Shown here: positions 11,423-12,179 of the stretch, piece after piece
Layout: every line of letters begins with the position of its first letter
How positions within the stretch are numbered: position 1 is the stretch's first letter
Origin: Fimbriimonadaceae bacterium
Lineage (GTDB): Bacteria; Armatimonadota; Fimbriimonadia; Fimbriimonadales; Fimbriimonadaceae
Direction of reading: 5' to 3'
NCBI GenBank assembly: GCA_022842565.1
Contig: JALHPH010000018.1
Location: forward strand, 1 to 12,179
DNA: 12,179 bases
Program-made: the position numbers and the translations under genes
The notes under the pieces: generated by a model
The model's input: only the letters and a program-made list of their open reading frames with translations
Database searches by the model: none
What the model was told of the DNA's origin: nothing

Positions 11423-12179
11423 ATGTCCAGTGATGCCGTCGGGATGTTTATCAACGAGACCCACACGGATGCCGCAATTTGGCAGTTCCGGGTCAGCAAG
11501 ATGCTTTTGGAAGGGAAAACCGAGTTTCAGACCTACCAAATCTGTGAGATTCCGCGGTTTGGGAAGAGCCTGTTCCTCGATTACAACATCCAGACCAGTT
11601 TGCTGGACGAATACATCTTTCACGAGTGCATGAGCCAACCGGCTATGACGCTGCACCCCAACCCGACGAAGGTCTGTGTGTGCGGTGGCGGCGAGGGCGC
11701 AACCCTGCGCGAGGCGCTGAAGCACGGGTGCGTGGAGGAGAGCCACATGGTCGATATCGACAAAGATCTCGTCGATATGGTCCGCGAGCACATGGTCGAG
11801 TGGCACCAGGGCTGTTTCGACGACCCGCGAAACACCATGCACTACACCGACGCCCGTCAGTGGCTCGTGGACCACAAGGGATACGGCTTTGACGTGATCC
11901 TCAGTGACTTGCCGAATCCGCACGAAGAGGGCCCCGGGCAGATGCTCTTCACCAAGGAGTACTTCCAGATTTGCGCCGACGCACTTGGCGATGACGGCGT
12001 GCTGGCCATGCAGGCAGGCACTGCGAGCGAGAATTATCCGGAATGCATGGCGAGCTGTATCAAGACGCTGCAGGATATGGATTGCTTTGCGCACGTCGCG
12101 GGTTACTACGGTTTGGTCAATACCTTCTTCCAACCGTGGGGCTTTGTGTTGGCGAGCAAGAAGCACGATCCGATGACGC
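11423..12179 (+). CDS. speE: Spermidine synthase-family aminopropyltransferase (3' end outside window)
   Basis: Transfers an aminopropyl group from decarboxylated S-adenosylmethionine to a polyamine acceptor in the cytosol. 252 residues are present and the frame is open to the window end; the family is usually about 290-315, so 40-60 residues are missing. Seen: the N-terminal beta-hairpin domain with TEFQTYQICEIPRFGKSLFL and DEYIFHE, the Rossmann motif CGGGEGATLREALKHG, the acidic strand end MVDIDKDLVD, EWHQGCFDDPR, DARQWLVD, and the catalytic-loop block DLPNPHEEGPG followed by LFTKEYF. GGGEGATLRE, VDID and EWHQG with FDDPR match the Thermus-type/ACL5-like branch (N1-aminopropylagmatine or thermospermine synthase) better than the E. 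coli SpeE branch, so agmatine or spermidine rather than putrescine may be the acceptor. The start is ATG, no SD, with CACAAT ten bases before it. It diverges from dinB. Confidence 0.93.
   Translation, partial: MSSDAVGMFINETHTDAAIWQFRVSKMLLEGKTEFQTYQICEIPRFGKSLFLDYNIQTSLLDEYIFHECMSQPAMTLHPNPTKVCVCGGGEGATLREALKHGCVEESHMVDIDKDLVDMVREHMVEWHQGCFDDPRNTMHYTDARQWLVDHKGYGFDVILSDLPNPHEEGPGQMLFTKEYFQICADALGDDGVLAMQAGTASENYPECMASCIKTLQDMDCFAHVAGYYGLVNTFFQPWGFVLASKKHDPMT

Noticed and set aside
11357..12166. Long minus-strand open frame (269 codons) opposite speE
   Set aside because: It is fully antisense to a clear aminopropyltransferase, has no recognisable domain, and is explained by codon bias in GC-rich DNA.
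1..12179. CRISPR array, tRNA/rRNA gene, insertion sequence, prophage or attachment site
   Set aside because: No regularly spaced repeats, transposase or integrase motifs, terminal inverted repeats or RNA-gene signatures were seen; composition is even apart from short AT-rich promoter regions.

Overview
This is a coding-dense bacterial chromosome window of moderately high GC. It holds 12 complete protein genes, two genes cut by the window edges, one candidate 10-codon leader ORF and no RNA genes. The organism cannot be fixed from this sequence. Three things fit a deep-branching environmental lineage such as Armatimonadota/Fimbriimonadia: many genes lacking a Shine-Dalgarno (SD) sequence, a Thermus-type aminopropyltransferase, and a DUF1573/multihaem cytochrome pair. 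That placement is an inference, not a demonstration.

Layout: (1) 1-946, + strand: the last codons of an unidentified gene, then hydroxymethylglutaryl-CoA lyase. (2) 837-4723, - strand: queA, then a MerR/BldC-like helix-turn-helix protein, a GT4 glycosyltransferase, and a polytopic membrane protein whose start overlaps the glycosyltransferase stop and whose 3' end runs 110 bp into the lyase gene. The membrane protein has the motif layout of a presenilin/signal-peptide-peptidase (GxGD) intramembrane aspartyl protease and is the most unusual item here. (3) 4724-5851, + strand: an AT-rich divergent region, a small heat-shock protein, a strong terminator, then ndk and a second terminator. (4) 5938-8762, + strand: a two-gene unit joined by an ATGA overlap. 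It encodes an exported protein with DUF1573-like modules and a decayed matrixin-like domain, and a tetrahaem c-type cytochrome with an N-terminal pseudo-nucleotidase-like half. (5) 8763-9927, + strand: an AT-rich regulatory stretch with a palindrome, a leader ORF with an excellent SD and a DnaA-box-like 9-mer, then a DnaA-related AAA+ ATPase with degenerate functional motifs. (6) 9928-10864, + strand: a near-perfect sigma-54 promoter driving a CBS-pair/GGDEF diguanylate cyclase. (7) 10861-11349, - strand: a DinB-superfamily protein, convergent with the cyclase and sharing a TTAA stop tetranucleotide. A terminator for the cyclase seems to be embedded in the dinB coding sequence. (8) 11423-end, + strand: the first 252 codons of a spermidine synthase-family enzyme.

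Two initiation styles coexist. Four genes have recognisable SDs: the membrane protein, Hsp20, the DnaA-like ATPase and the GGDEF gene. Several others have no SD but carry a TANNNT-like -10 hexamer 6-9 nt before the start codon, as expected for leaderless or near-leaderless mRNAs. Functionally the window mixes housekeeping (tRNA modification, nucleotide balance, proteostasis, polyamines, leucine/HMG-CoA catabolism) with lineage-specific signalling and periplasmic redox genes.
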